Below, one piece after another: positions 31,650-43,719 of a DNA stretch of 64,000 nucleotides. Position numbers and translations under genes: made by a program. The stretch is from Betaproteobacteria bacterium (lineage in GTDB: Bacteria > Pseudomonadota > Gammaproteobacteria > Burkholderiales > JAHFQX01): NCBI GenBank assembly GCA_023259135.1, contig JAHFQX010000010.1, positions 1 to 64,000 of the forward strand, in the 5' to 3' direction. The notes beneath the pieces are model-generated. The model was not told the origin of the DNA and ran no database searches. It saw nothing but the letters and a program-made list of their open reading frames with translations. The first letter of the stretch is position 1. Every line of letters starts with the position of its first letter.

Positions 31650-31885
31650 AAATCAGGGAGAGCGAACTAGAGCGTTGCGTGCGCAAGGCGGTGGAAGGCT
31701 ATTTCAAGGATCTGGACGGGCAAAAACCCTCCGCCGTATACGACATGGTCATCGGTTGCGTGGAGAAACCCCTGCTGGAAACCGTGCTGCTCCGCTTGCG
31801 GGGCAACCAGACCCAGGCCGCCGACGTGCTGGGCATGACCCGCAACACGCTGCGCAAGAAAATGCAGAGCCATGGGATCAAGTAA
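31646..31885 (+). CDS. fis: DNA-binding protein Fis
   Basis: VYDMVIGCVEKPLLETVLLRLRGNQTQAADVLGMTRNTLRKKMQSHGIK. Confidence 0.95.
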   Translation: MKIRESELERCVRKAVEGYFKDLDGQKPSAVYDMVIGCVEKPLLETVLLRLRGNQTQAADVLGMTRNTLRKKMQSHGIK

Positions 31886-31918
31886 AGCGCATCCCGCTGC
31901 TCGGGGAGACAATCCGTC

Positions 31919-33478
31919 TTGAGCTTGGTCAAGCGCGCGCTGATCAGCGTTTCCGACAAGACCGGCCTGGCCGAATTCGCCCAGGCTCTGGCGAGCCTGG
32001 GGGTGGCGATTCTCTCCACCGGCGGCACGGCGGCGCTGCTGCGGGAAACCGGCATCCCAGTCACCGAGGTCGGCGAGCACACCGGCTTTCCGGAAATGCT
32101 GGACGGCCGGGTCAAGACCCTGCACCCCCGCGTCCACGGCGGCATCCTGGCGCGGCGCGATTTACCCGAGCACATGGCGGCGCTGGCCCGGGCCGACATC
32201 CCCCCCATCGATTTGGTGGTGGTGAATCTCTATCCGTTTTCCCAAAGCGTGGCTCGGAACGCCACTTTGGAAGAGGCGGTGGAGCAGATCGACATCGGCG
32301 GGCCCGCCATGGTGCGGGCCGCCGCCAAGAACTACGCCCATGTGGCGGTGGTCACCGATCCCTTGGATTATGTCCTGGTGCTCACCGAGATGCGCTCCGC
32401 CGGCGGCAGCCTGAGCCTGGAGACCCGCTTCCAGTTGGCCCGCAAGGCGTTCTCCCATACCGCGGCCTATGACGGGGCCATCAGCAACTATTTGACTTCG
32501 GTCGGCCCCGCCGGCGAGCAATCCCTGTTCCCGGAGCGCCTCAATCTGTCTTTCGCGAAGCTCCAGGATCTGCGCTACGGGGAAAATCCTCACCAAAATG
32601 CCGCGTTTTACCGGGACCTGGATCCGGTGCCGGGGGGCATCGCCGGGTTCACCCAATTGCAGGGCAAGGACCTGTCCTACAACAACATCGCCGACGCCGA
32701 CGCGGCATGGGAATGCGTGAAGAGCTTCCGGCAACCGGCCTGCGTCATCGTCAAGCACGCCAATCCCTGCGGCGCCGCGGTGGCCGCCAGTTGCGCCGAA
32801 GCCTACCAAGCCGCTTTCGCCACCGACCCGACGTCCGCCTTCGGCGGCATCCTCGCTTTCAACGGCGAACTGGACGGCGCCGCGGCCAGTGCCTTGACGC
32901 GGCAATTCGTCGAGGTGCTGGTGGCCCCCGGCTATGCCCCAGCGGCCTTGGAAATTCTGGCCCAGAAGCCCAACATCCGGGTCCTGTGCATCCCCTTGCA
33001 GACCCGGCTCCAGCGCTTCGACCTGAAGCGGGTGGGCGGCGGCGTGCTGGTGCAGGATCCCGACGGGCACGGCATGAACCGCGAAGCAATCAAGGTGGTG
33101 ACCCGGCTCGCGCCCAGCGACCGGCAGTGGGACGATCTGTTGTTCGCCTGGCAGCTAGCCAAGTTCGTCAAATCCAATGCCATTGTCTTCGCCGGCGGCG
33201 GCCGTACCCTGGGAGTCGGCGCTGGGCAGATGAGCCGGGTGGACAGCGCCCGCATCGCCGGCATTAAGGCCCAGGCGGCCAAGCTGGATCTGGTCGGTTC
33301 GGTGGTGGCCTCGGATGCTTTCTTTCCTTTCCGGGACGGCCTGGACGCGGTGGTGGATGCCGGCGCCGCGGCGGTGATCCAGCCCGGCGGCAGCGTGCGG
33401 GACGAGGAAGTCATCGCCGCCGCCGACGAGCGCGGCATCACCATGGTGTTCACCGGCGTACGCCACTTCCGCCATTGA
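31919..33478 (+). CDS. purH: Bifunctional AICAR transformylase/IMP cyclohydrolase
   Basis: [43 protein letters not shown]...; full-length PurH. Confidence 0.97.
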   Translation: MSLVKRALISVSDKTGLAEFAQALASLGVAILSTGGTAALLRETGIPVTEVGEHTGFPEMLDGRVKTLHPRVHGGILARRDLPEHMAALARADIPPIDLVVVNLYPFSQSVARNATLEEAVEQIDIGGPAMVRAAAKNYAHVAVVTDPLDYVLVLTEMRSAGGSLSLETRFQLARKAFSHTAAYDGAISNYLTSVGPAGEQSLFPERLNLSFAKLQDLRYGENPHQNAAFYRDLDPVPGGIAGFTQLQGKDLSYNNIADADAAWECVKSFRQPACVIVKHANPCGAAVAASCAEAYQAAFATDPTSAFGGILAFNGELDGAAASALTRQFVEVLVAPGYAPAALEILAQKPNIRVLCIPLQTRLQRFDLKRVGGGVLVQDPDGHGMNREAIKVVTRLAPSDRQWDDLLFAWQLAKFVKSNAIVFAGGGRTLGVGAGQMSRVDSARIAGIKAQAAKLDLVGSVVASDAFFPFRDGLDAVVDAGAAAVIQPGGSVRDEEVIAAADERGITMVFTGVRHFRH

Positions 33479-33509
33479 TCCCGATCGAGACCCCAGACTC
33501 GAAACTCGA

Positions 33510-34784
33510 ATGAAACTGTTGGTCATCGGCGGCGGCGGCCGGGAACATGCCATCGCCTGGAAACTGGCGCAGTCTCCCCGCGCCTCCCGGGTATTCGTGG
33601 CCCCCGGCAACGCCGGCACCGCCGCCGAGCCCGGCCTGGTGAACGTGCCCCTCGCCGCCATTCCCGCCTTGGTGGAATTCGCCCGTCGCGAGTCGGTGGG
33701 CCTCACCGTGGTGGGTCCCGAGGCGCCGCTGGCGGAAGGCATCGTGGATGCTTTCACCGCGGCCGGGCTGAAAATTTTCGGTCCCACCCAGGCCGCCGCG
33801 CAACTGGAAAGCTCCAAGGCCTTCGCCAAGGATTTCATGGCTCGCCACGGCATCCCCACCGCCGGCTACGCGGTGTTCGCCGAAGCCGCCGCCGCCCACC
33901 GCTATGTGGAGGCGCAGCCGGGGCCCCGGGTGGTGAAAGCCGATGGCCTGGCGGCGGGCAAGGGCGTGGTGGTGGCCCAGGATTCGGCCGAGGCCCACGC
34001 CGCCATCGACGCCATGCTGAGCGACCGCCGGCTGGGCAGCGCCGGCTGCCGGGTGGTGCTCGAGGAATTTCTGGAAGGAGAGGAAGCCAGCTTCATCGCC
34101 ATGGTGGATGGCCGCCACGCCCTGCCGCTGGCCACCAGCCAGGACCACAAGCGCCTGCTGGACGGCGACCGGGGCCCCAACACCGGCGGCATGGGGGCCT
34201 ATTCCCCGGCACCGGTGGTGACGCCGGAAATCCATGCCCGGGTCATGCGGGAGGTGATCCTGCCGGCGGTCAGGGGCATGGAGCAAGAAGGCGCGCCCTT
34301 CACCGGATTTTTGTATGCCGGGCTGATGATCGGCCCTGACGGACGGCCCCGCGCCCTGGAATTCAACTGCCGGCTGGGGGATCCGGAAACCCAGCCCATC
34401 CTGTTCCGCCTGAAGAGCGATTTGCTGGAATTGCTGGAGCACGGCGTGGCTGGCAGCCTGGATCAAGCGGAACCCCAATGGGACCGCCGGGTGGCGCTGG
34501 GAGTGGTGCTGGCGGCCCACGGCTACCCCGACGCGCCCCGCAAGGGCGATGCCATCAGCGGGCTGCCCCGGCCTACCGAGGACTGCCGGGTGTTCCATGC
34601 CGGCACCGCGCTGCAAGACGACCGGGTCGTCACCAGCGGCGGCCGGGTGCTGTGCGTCACGGCGTTGGGGGATAACGTCAGGATCGCTCAACAGCGCGCC
34701 TACGAAGCGGCGCAACTGATTCACTTCGATGGCGCCCAGATGCGCCGCGACATCGGCTACCGGGCGCTGAACAGGCGCCGCTGA
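33510..34784 (+). CDS. purD: Phosphoribosylamine-glycine ligase
   Basis: [37 protein letters not shown]. Confidence 0.97.
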   Translation: MKLLVIGGGGREHAIAWKLAQSPRASRVFVAPGNAGTAAEPGLVNVPLAAIPALVEFARRESVGLTVVGPEAPLAEGIVDAFTAAGLKIFGPTQAAAQLESSKAFAKDFMARHGIPTAGYAVFAEAAAAHRYVEAQPGPRVVKADGLAAGKGVVVAQDSAEAHAAIDAMLSDRRLGSAGCRVVLEEFLEGEEASFIAMVDGRHALPLATSQDHKRLLDGDRGPNTGGMGAYSPAPVVTPEIHARVMREVILPAVRGMEQEGAPFTGFLYAGLMIGPDGRPRALEFNCRLGDPETQPILFRLKSDLLELLEHGVAGSLDQAEPQWDRRVALGVVLAAHGYPDAPRKGDAISGLPRPTEDCRVFHAGTALQDDRVVTSGGRVLCVTALGDNVRIAQQRAYEAAQLIHFDGAQMRRDIGYRALNRRR

Positions 34785-35684
<900 letters not shown>

Positions 35685-35830
35685 GGGGGATTTGCCGCTC
35701 CGGCCACGCTTCGTCGGTGCAGCATTCGCGGCCCCCTTCCACCCTCGCCGCGCCCCGCTTCATGCCAAGCGCTTGGCTCCTGCTACTCCAGCATTACAAT
35801 CCCCATAGCCGCCGCTACGTCGGCGGTTCA

Positions 35831-35911
35831 GTCCAACGGTCTATCCGCCGCCATGACCTTCGGCGCTTCCCTCCTGCGCTTCCAGCGGCGGATAAATGCT
35901 ATTTGTTAGGC
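35831..35911. other. attC-like recombination site candidate
   Basis: GTCCAAC (fits RYYYAAC) ... TATCCGCCGC/GCGGCGGATA perfect 10-bp inverted repeat ... GTTAGGC (fits GTTRRRY); 81 bp. Arm spacing asymmetric (4 vs 10 nt). Confidence 0.35.
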
Positions 35912-36067
35912 CTAAAAAGCACCAGTCCCGAATGGCTGCACGAGCATCTGAAGGCCCCCTCAGGGCTCTTGAGTCGCCCGGCGAGTTGGAGGGCTGCGAG
36001 CGCTGATCGGGGCAGGCGGCGCAGAGATTTTCCTGACGGGGCCGCTATTTATATAGTTGCACGCAAC

Positions 36068-36096
36068 TTGACACCCACAAATTACGAAGTTATGGT
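36068..36096 (+). promoter_or_regulatory. Candidate sigma70 promoter upstream of the PA2779-like gene
   Basis: TTGACA (36068-36073), 17-nt spacer, TATGGT (36091-36096). Confidence 0.5.
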
Positions 36097-36165
36097 TCCC
36101 GTCACGCCCGCGCAGCTTATTTGATGTGCTGGCGATCCCGACCCGATTTATCACAGGAGATAGAA

Positions 36166-36525
36166 ATGAAATCCACATTGACAAATATGCTTTGCCGCTT
36201 TCTAGCTATCGCAATGGTGATGCTGCCCTTCCAGACCGGACAGGCAAGCATGATCGGGACGGACCAAGTGAATTCCGCCGCTGCCGTTCAGCTTGATCGC
36301 AACGTCGTATTGAACTACCTGAGCCGTTCACAGACCATCAACCAGTTCCAGGCTCTGGGTCTGGATGCGCAGGCTGCCCGGGACCGTGTTGCCGCAATGA
36401 CCGATGATGAAGTCGGCACGCTCGCCGGGAAGATCCACGCAGCTCCTGCTGGCGCCGATGGGGGCGGGTTGGCGCTGCTCGTGCTGGTCGTGTTCTTTAT
36501 CTGGTACTTCGCGTTCCGCCGTTAA
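36166..36525 (+). CDS. PA2779-family small membrane protein
   Basis: MKSTLTNMLCRFLAIAMVMLPFQTGQASMIGTDQV...LARDRVAAMTDDEV...LLVLVVFFIWYFAFRR-type layout; paired with PA2778-like gene. Confidence 0.8.
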   Translation: MKSTLTNMLCRFLAIAMVMLPFQTGQASMIGTDQVNSAAAVQLDRNVVLNYLSRSQTINQFQALGLDAQAARDRVAAMTDDEVGTLAGKIHAAPAGADGGGLALLVLVVFFIWYFAFRR

Positions 36526-36571
36526 GAAATATCCAGGAGCGGCACGCCGGATCACGGATTGACCCAGAAGA

Positions 36572-37558
36572 ATGGTGATGCCGGATTGGGTTACCTGGTA
36601 CAGAAGCGCCCGCCTTCCGGCGGGCGCTTTTTTGCTTCTGGCTGCGTTAAGCGGCTGTGCGTCGCTGGTTCCGCAAACCATGGGACTGCGCGATACCTGG
36701 CCGGCAGGTGTCGCCGTCCAGGCCGAACTTCGCGAGGTGCCATTTTTTCCACAGCAGGATTATCAGTGCGGTCCCGCCGCGCTGGCGACGACGCTGGTCC
36801 ATACGGGCGCACAGGTCACCCCGGAAGAGCTCGTCAAGTGGGTCTATCTACCTGCGCGCCAAGGGAGCCTGCAGACCGAAATGCTGGCTGCGTCGCGCCG
36901 CTATAGCCGGGTTTCATACCAGCTCGCGCCGCGCTTCGCTGACCTGTTGCGCGAGGTTGCGGCGGGCAATCCGGTCATTGTGCTGCAGGATACCGGCGTT
37001 GGGCCCATTGCCAACTGGCACTACGCAGTCGTTATCGGCTTCGACTACCCGGCGGGCGAGTTGTACTTGCGCTCGGGAGAGACGAAGCGGCTGGCCATCC
37101 CGTTCACGGTCTTCGAATACACCTGGAAAAAGAGCCATTACTGGGCGATGGTCACCCTGCCGCCGGGCCGCCTTCCGCTAACCGCCACCGAGCCGGGTTA
37201 CCTGGCCGCAATCTCCGCCATGGAACGCGTCGGTGAAGCCCGCGCCGCAATATCGGCGTATTCGGCGTTTCTCGAACGCTGGCCGGACAATGTTGTGGCG
37301 AGCGTCGGCCTGGCAAACCGATATTACGCGCTGGGGGCGCTGAAGGAAGCGGAATTCGTACTGCGCCGGGCTGCCGCGCGCCATCCGGATTCGGTGGTGG
37401 TGTTGAACAACCTCGCCCAGACACTCTCGGATCTGGGGCGCAACGACGAGGCGCTGGCGCTTATCGAACGGGCAGTGCAGCCGGACGAGAGTCCCTTCGC
37501 GGCGGCGGCGCGCGACACTCACGCGCTCATCCTGCGGCGCATGGGCAGGAGCAAATAG
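36572..37558 (+). CDS. PA2778-family lipoprotein: C39-like cysteine peptidase plus TPR region
   Basis: Lipobox LSGC; FFPQQDYQCGPAALATTLVHTGAQVTPEELV papain-like Cys motif; TPR-like C-terminus. Confidence 0.82.
   Translation: MVMPDWVTWYRSARLPAGAFLLLAALSGCASLVPQTMGLRDTWPAGVAVQAELREVPFFPQQDYQCGPAALATTLVHTGAQVTPEELVKWVYLPARQGSLQTEMLAASRRYSRVSYQLAPRFADLLREVAAGNPVIVLQDTGVGPIANWHYAVVIGFDYPAGELYLRSGETKRLAIPFTVFEYTWKKSHYWAMVTLPPGRLPLTATEPGYLAAISAMERVGEARAAISAYSAFLERWPDNVVASVGLANRYYALGALKEAEFVLRRAAARHPDSVVVLNNLAQTLSDLGRNDEALALIERAVQPDESPFAAAARDTHALILRRMGRSK
36604..36633 (+). terminator. Intrinsic terminator-like hairpin lying inside the preceding ORF's signal-peptide coding region
   Basis: AAGCGCCCGCC-TTCC-GGCGGGCGCTT perfect 11-bp stem then a T run (36628-36633). 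Confidence 0.7.
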
Positions 37559-37805
37559 CCTGTCCCCGCCCGGCGCGCGCACCGGCGTCCGCCCACAGTC
37601 CTCGTCTCGCAGTCCTGTACCCCATGCAAAGTCAAAGGGGCCCCTTTTGACGCACTTTTGACTCAGAGGCCACTTCGCCCTTCGCGGTATGCTCGCTCAA
37701 GCGCCGAGCGACCGCGTCCCGGCAAGCGCCGTCAGGACTTAACGCCGGCCCGACAAATAGCCCAACGTGACCGCGACTATGATAAACGCCATAAATAGCA
37801 AACCG

Positions 37806-38411
37806 TCACCCGAGGTTTCTAGGATCATTTCCCAGCGCGGCTCGCAGACAGCCCCACTGAGTCGGCCAGTATTCCAGGGGGTCCCGCTTGAAGCCGCTTT
37901 TGGCGAATTGCTGCCAGCGGCCCGCCGCGAAGGACAGCAGCAGGTTGGCCAAGCCGGCGGCATCGCCGTCGGCGGCGATCTCTCCTTGGCTGGCGGCGAA
38001 CCGCAGGCTTTGCTTGAGGCTGGCTTCCAGGCGGTCGTGGAGCTGGTTGACGCGGCTTTGCAGGCGCGGGTTTTCGTGGACCAGGGCATCGCCGGTCAAT
38101 ACCCGGGTCATGCCGGGGTTCTTGCGGGCGAAGCCCAGCATCAGCGCCAGGCTCTGCTCCAGTTGGCGCAGGCCGCCGGTTTCCTCGGCGGCGATTTTGT
38201 TGACCAGCCCCAGCAAGGTCTGCTCGATGAATTCGATGAGCCCTTCGTACATCTGCGCCTTGCTGGCAAAGTGGCGGTACAGCGCCGCCTCGGAGACTTG
38301 CAGGCGGGCCGCCAGGGCGGCGGTGGTGATCTTCTCCGGGGCCGGATGTTCCAGCATCTCGGCCAGCGTCTGCAGGATCTGCCGTTTTCTTTCTCCGGGC
38401 TGGGTGGTCAC
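37806..38411 (-). CDS. slmA: TetR-family nucleoid occlusion factor SlmA; GTG start
   Basis: GERKRQILQTLAEMLEHPAPEKITTAALAARLQVSEAALYRHFASKAQMYEGLIEFIE. Confidence 0.93.
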   Translation of the reverse strand: MTTQPGERKRQILQTLAEMLEHPAPEKITTAALAARLQVSEAALYRHFASKAQMYEGLIEFIEQTLLGLVNKIAAEETGGLRQLEQSLALMLGFARKNPGMTRVLTGDALVHENPRLQSRVNQLHDRLEASLKQSLRFAASQGEIAADGDAAGLANLLLSFAAGRWQQFAKSGFKRDPLEYWPTQWGCLRAALGNDPRNLG

Positions 38412-38431
38412 GCTCCCACTCTCCTCAATCC

Positions 38432-40802
<2,371 letters not shown>

Positions 40803-40806
<4 letters not shown>

Positions 40807-42602
40807 GGCCGCACCACCACCAGTTGATCGTTGAAAGTCGAAGCGGTCGCGGAACGCCGATCGAAAACGACGGTTCCGGAGGTCGTGTTATTGACGCTGT
40901 CGAAGTAATCGTACAGATTTCCGCTGGGGCGGGCTTGCGGCGGATCGGGAGGACCGGGCAGAGCGATGTAATCGGTGGAATCGAGCCGCCGGCCGGCGGT
41001 CAGCACCACCGCCTCGGCGTCGGTCTGGGATGCCGCGCCGTCGCGGTTGACCGTGAGGCAGCCCCCTGAGCAGTTCGCCGTCGCGCCCGGAGCGAAGCCG
41101 GGAGCGACGGCGGCCGTCACGAAGCGCTCCCAGCGGTTGCCGCTGTACCAGTCGCCGACCACGGGGTAGACGCGGATATTCGAGGTGGCGATCTGGGTGC
41201 CGCCGAAACTGAATAATATCTGCCCGCCTCCCACATTGACGCTGCCGGAATCATAGTCCAGCAGATCCAGGGTCACCCCGAAAAGCGAGCTTTTCCTGAC
41301 CGTTCGGGTGGTCAATCCCGAGCCGCTGGCCGGAACAATCACGATGTTCCCCGCTGTTGGGAAAATCACGAAGGGCACGTTGCTGGCGGTATAGCTCAGC
41401 ACCACCTCACGGCGCGCCACCCCGGCCTCCGGATTGTAAATGGTCCCGGTGCAGTTCACCCGCCGCAACCCCGTGGACTCCCAAACGCAACTGCCGTCGT
41501 TGACCGAAGCGACGGTCCCGGAAGCCATATCGGCATTGTTCACGGTTCCCCATAGGCTATAAAAAGGGAAGCCCCCGGAGATGCTCCAGGAAAACGCGGT
41601 GGCGAAGGATTGCCCGACGGCCTGGATGGGCACCAGGCCGGCGCGGCTGCCCGCCGCCGCCCGGTGATTGACGGGATTGGAAGGATCGGCGAAGGCGGCC
41701 AGCCACGGGTAGGTGGTGTAGTTGGCGCGGAAATCCCGCAAGGCGCCCCGGACTTCCAGGGCGGCTCGCCGCTCGGCCGCCGCCAGCAGTTCGTCGGCGG
41801 TGAGGTAGATGAGCCGGTCGTTGAAGGTATCGGACAACTCCCCGGCGATGAAATCGTTGTCCATGTCGGCGTTGCTGTAAGTTCCCGGAACACACGGGGC
41901 GGCGCAACCCGCCAGAATGGTCACGCTATCCAGATAAGCCGCGGCCCCCCCCAGGTTGGGGGAAGGAGGCCGGGCCTGCCCGCCGACCGGCGGGCCGGGG
42001 ATGAAAATAATTGCCGCCACCCGGTCGCTCAGCACGTTGCCGGCGCGGTCCCGCACCGTCAGCCAGGGATAGGGGCGGGCATCGCCGCAGCTCGTCCCGG
42101 TGGACGCTTCCAGGATATCGGGGTTGAGATAAGCGACGCAACCCGGATCCACCAAGTTTCCCGAAACCGCGTACCAGGGCATCTGTCCGTCCGAATCCTC
42201 CTGGGAGGGTTGGGGAATCGACAGCCCTAGATTTTTCCAGGGCAGCCGGCCCAGGCAGCGCAGATTGGCGGGGCTGGAGGAAATCAACGGCAGGCCGGTT
42301 GCCTGGGTGGCATCCAGGCAACCGCTCTCGGCTTGGCCGTCGTAGTTGCCGGGGGATTCGCTGGCGACGTCGGGGCGCATCAGGTCGCCGGGGCGCTGAC
42401 CGCTGCCCATGGTGCCCGTCGTGTACCCCAGCAACGCCTCCTTGGCCATCGCCAAGGTCGCCGAATTCTGTCGATCCCGGGCTTGCTGCTGGGCGCGGGG
42501 ACTGATCATCCCGCTCACCAGCCACGCCACCCCCATCCCCAGCAAGGCCAGCAGCAGCACCATGCCGAAGCCCCGTTGCCGGGCGCGGCTCCCCGGGAAC
42601 AT
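40803..42602 (-). CDS. Large prepilin-like protein lacking Glu5
   Basis: RQRGFGMVLLLALLGMGVAWLVSGM N-terminus; EALLGY and GRLPWKNLG motifs shared with the neighbouring prepilin. Confidence 0.7.
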
Positions 42603-42607
42603 GGGCG

Positions 42608-43117
42608 TTAGCGCCTTTCCGGAGAAGTAGCCGGGGGCCGGGCTGGGGCGGGCTGCGGGCTACTGGGAGCGGCCGCCGAGGATTCAATCTGGGCGCGGGG
42701 AGGGGAGGCATAACTTTCCCGCACCTGTCCGCTGCCCGGATCGAATTGCTGGCCGACCTTGAGCCGGACCGGCGGGCCCTCGGGAAGAGTGCGGATGCTG
42801 ACCCGGCCGTCTTTTTCCACCCGGCCGCCCAAGACATTTTCCGGAGCATCGTCGGCCACCGCCTTGCCGTTCACCCACAAGGTGGCTTTCCCGCCGCTGG
42901 ATCGGATATAACCGTTGACCGTCAAGGCACGGGGAGCCGCGGGCTGGGCCGCGGGTTCGGAGTCGGAGTCGGATTCCACCTTGACCGGTACTTTCTGGCG
43001 CCGCGCGGCATCCAAGGTGGCGCGCTGCTGAGGGGTGAAAAATAGCCGCCCCAGGGGCTCGGCGGCCTGCGCCGCCACCGTCCACGCGAGCAGCGCGATC
43101 CACGGCAGGCGGTTCAT
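42608..43117 (-). CDS. MshK-like MSHA biogenesis protein
   Basis: LFFTPQQRATLDAARR...LTVNGYIRSSGGKATLWVNGKAV; position in operon. Confidence 0.7.
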   Translation of the reverse strand: MNRLPWIALLAWTVAAQAAEPLGRLFFTPQQRATLDAARRQKVPVKVESDSDSEPAAQPAAPRALTVNGYIRSSGGKATLWVNGKAVADDAPENVLGGRVEKDGRVSIRTLPEGPPVRLKVGQQFDPGSGQVRESYASPPRAQIESSAAAPSSPQPAPARPPATSPERR

Positions 43118-43719
43118 CGCTTGGCCTCCGCCGCCGTTCCCAGGGTGAGCCAAGCCACTTGGCATTCGGCTCCCACATGGGGCTGGAATCCCGTTCCGGA
43201 ACCCGCGCCCAGGCGTTCCAAGCCGCACTCGCGGACCGAGAAGAGCCCCACTCGCTGCCGCGCCAGCGCATCGAAGAAGCGCTGCAAATCTTCTTCATGC
43301 AGCAATTGCGCATTGAGCTTCATCACCGACTGATTGAGGGGCGGCAAGCCCGAGCCTTCGGCCGCCCGGTAGGGCTCCTGGGGGCCGATCTCGTATTGGG
43401 TGCCGAACAGTTCCGTTTCGGCATTGGCGGCCCGCAAGGCATCCACCCAGTTGAAGCGGGGCTCGGCGCCGATGAAGCCTTGGCGCTGCAGCGCCAGATA
43501 ATCGGGGAGGTAGCGCAAAATCTGTTCTTTTTCTTCCCCCGATTTTTGGTAGCGGGTCTTGGCCTCTTGCAAGATCTTCCGCTGTTCCTGCGCTTGCCGC
43601 TGCGCCTGGGCGGCGGAATCCTGGGTGATGCGGATCAAGCCGCCCCCCAGCAGCAAAGCCGCCAGCAGGACCGTCGAAGGCAGCGCCAGCTCCCGTGCGC
43701 CGCTGGGGAGCAGTTTCAT
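43114..43719 (-). CDS. MshJ/PilO-like MSHA biogenesis protein
   Basis: Single TM plus coiled coil; position between MshI-like and MshK-like genes. Confidence 0.6.
   Translation of the reverse strand: MKLLPSGARELALPSTVLLAALLLGGGLIRITQDSAAQAQRQAQEQRKILQEAKTRYQKSGEEKEQILRYLPDYLALQRQGFIGAEPRFNWVDALRAANAETELFGTQYEIGPQEPYRAAEGSGLPPLNQSVMKLNAQLLHEEDLQRFFDALARQRVGLFSVRECGLERLGAGSGTGFQPHVGAECQVAWLTLGTAAEAKR

Noticed and set aside
37760-37766. GCCCAAC, a second possible attC R'' box
   Set aside because: No GTTRRRY box with an inner stem found at a suitable distance.
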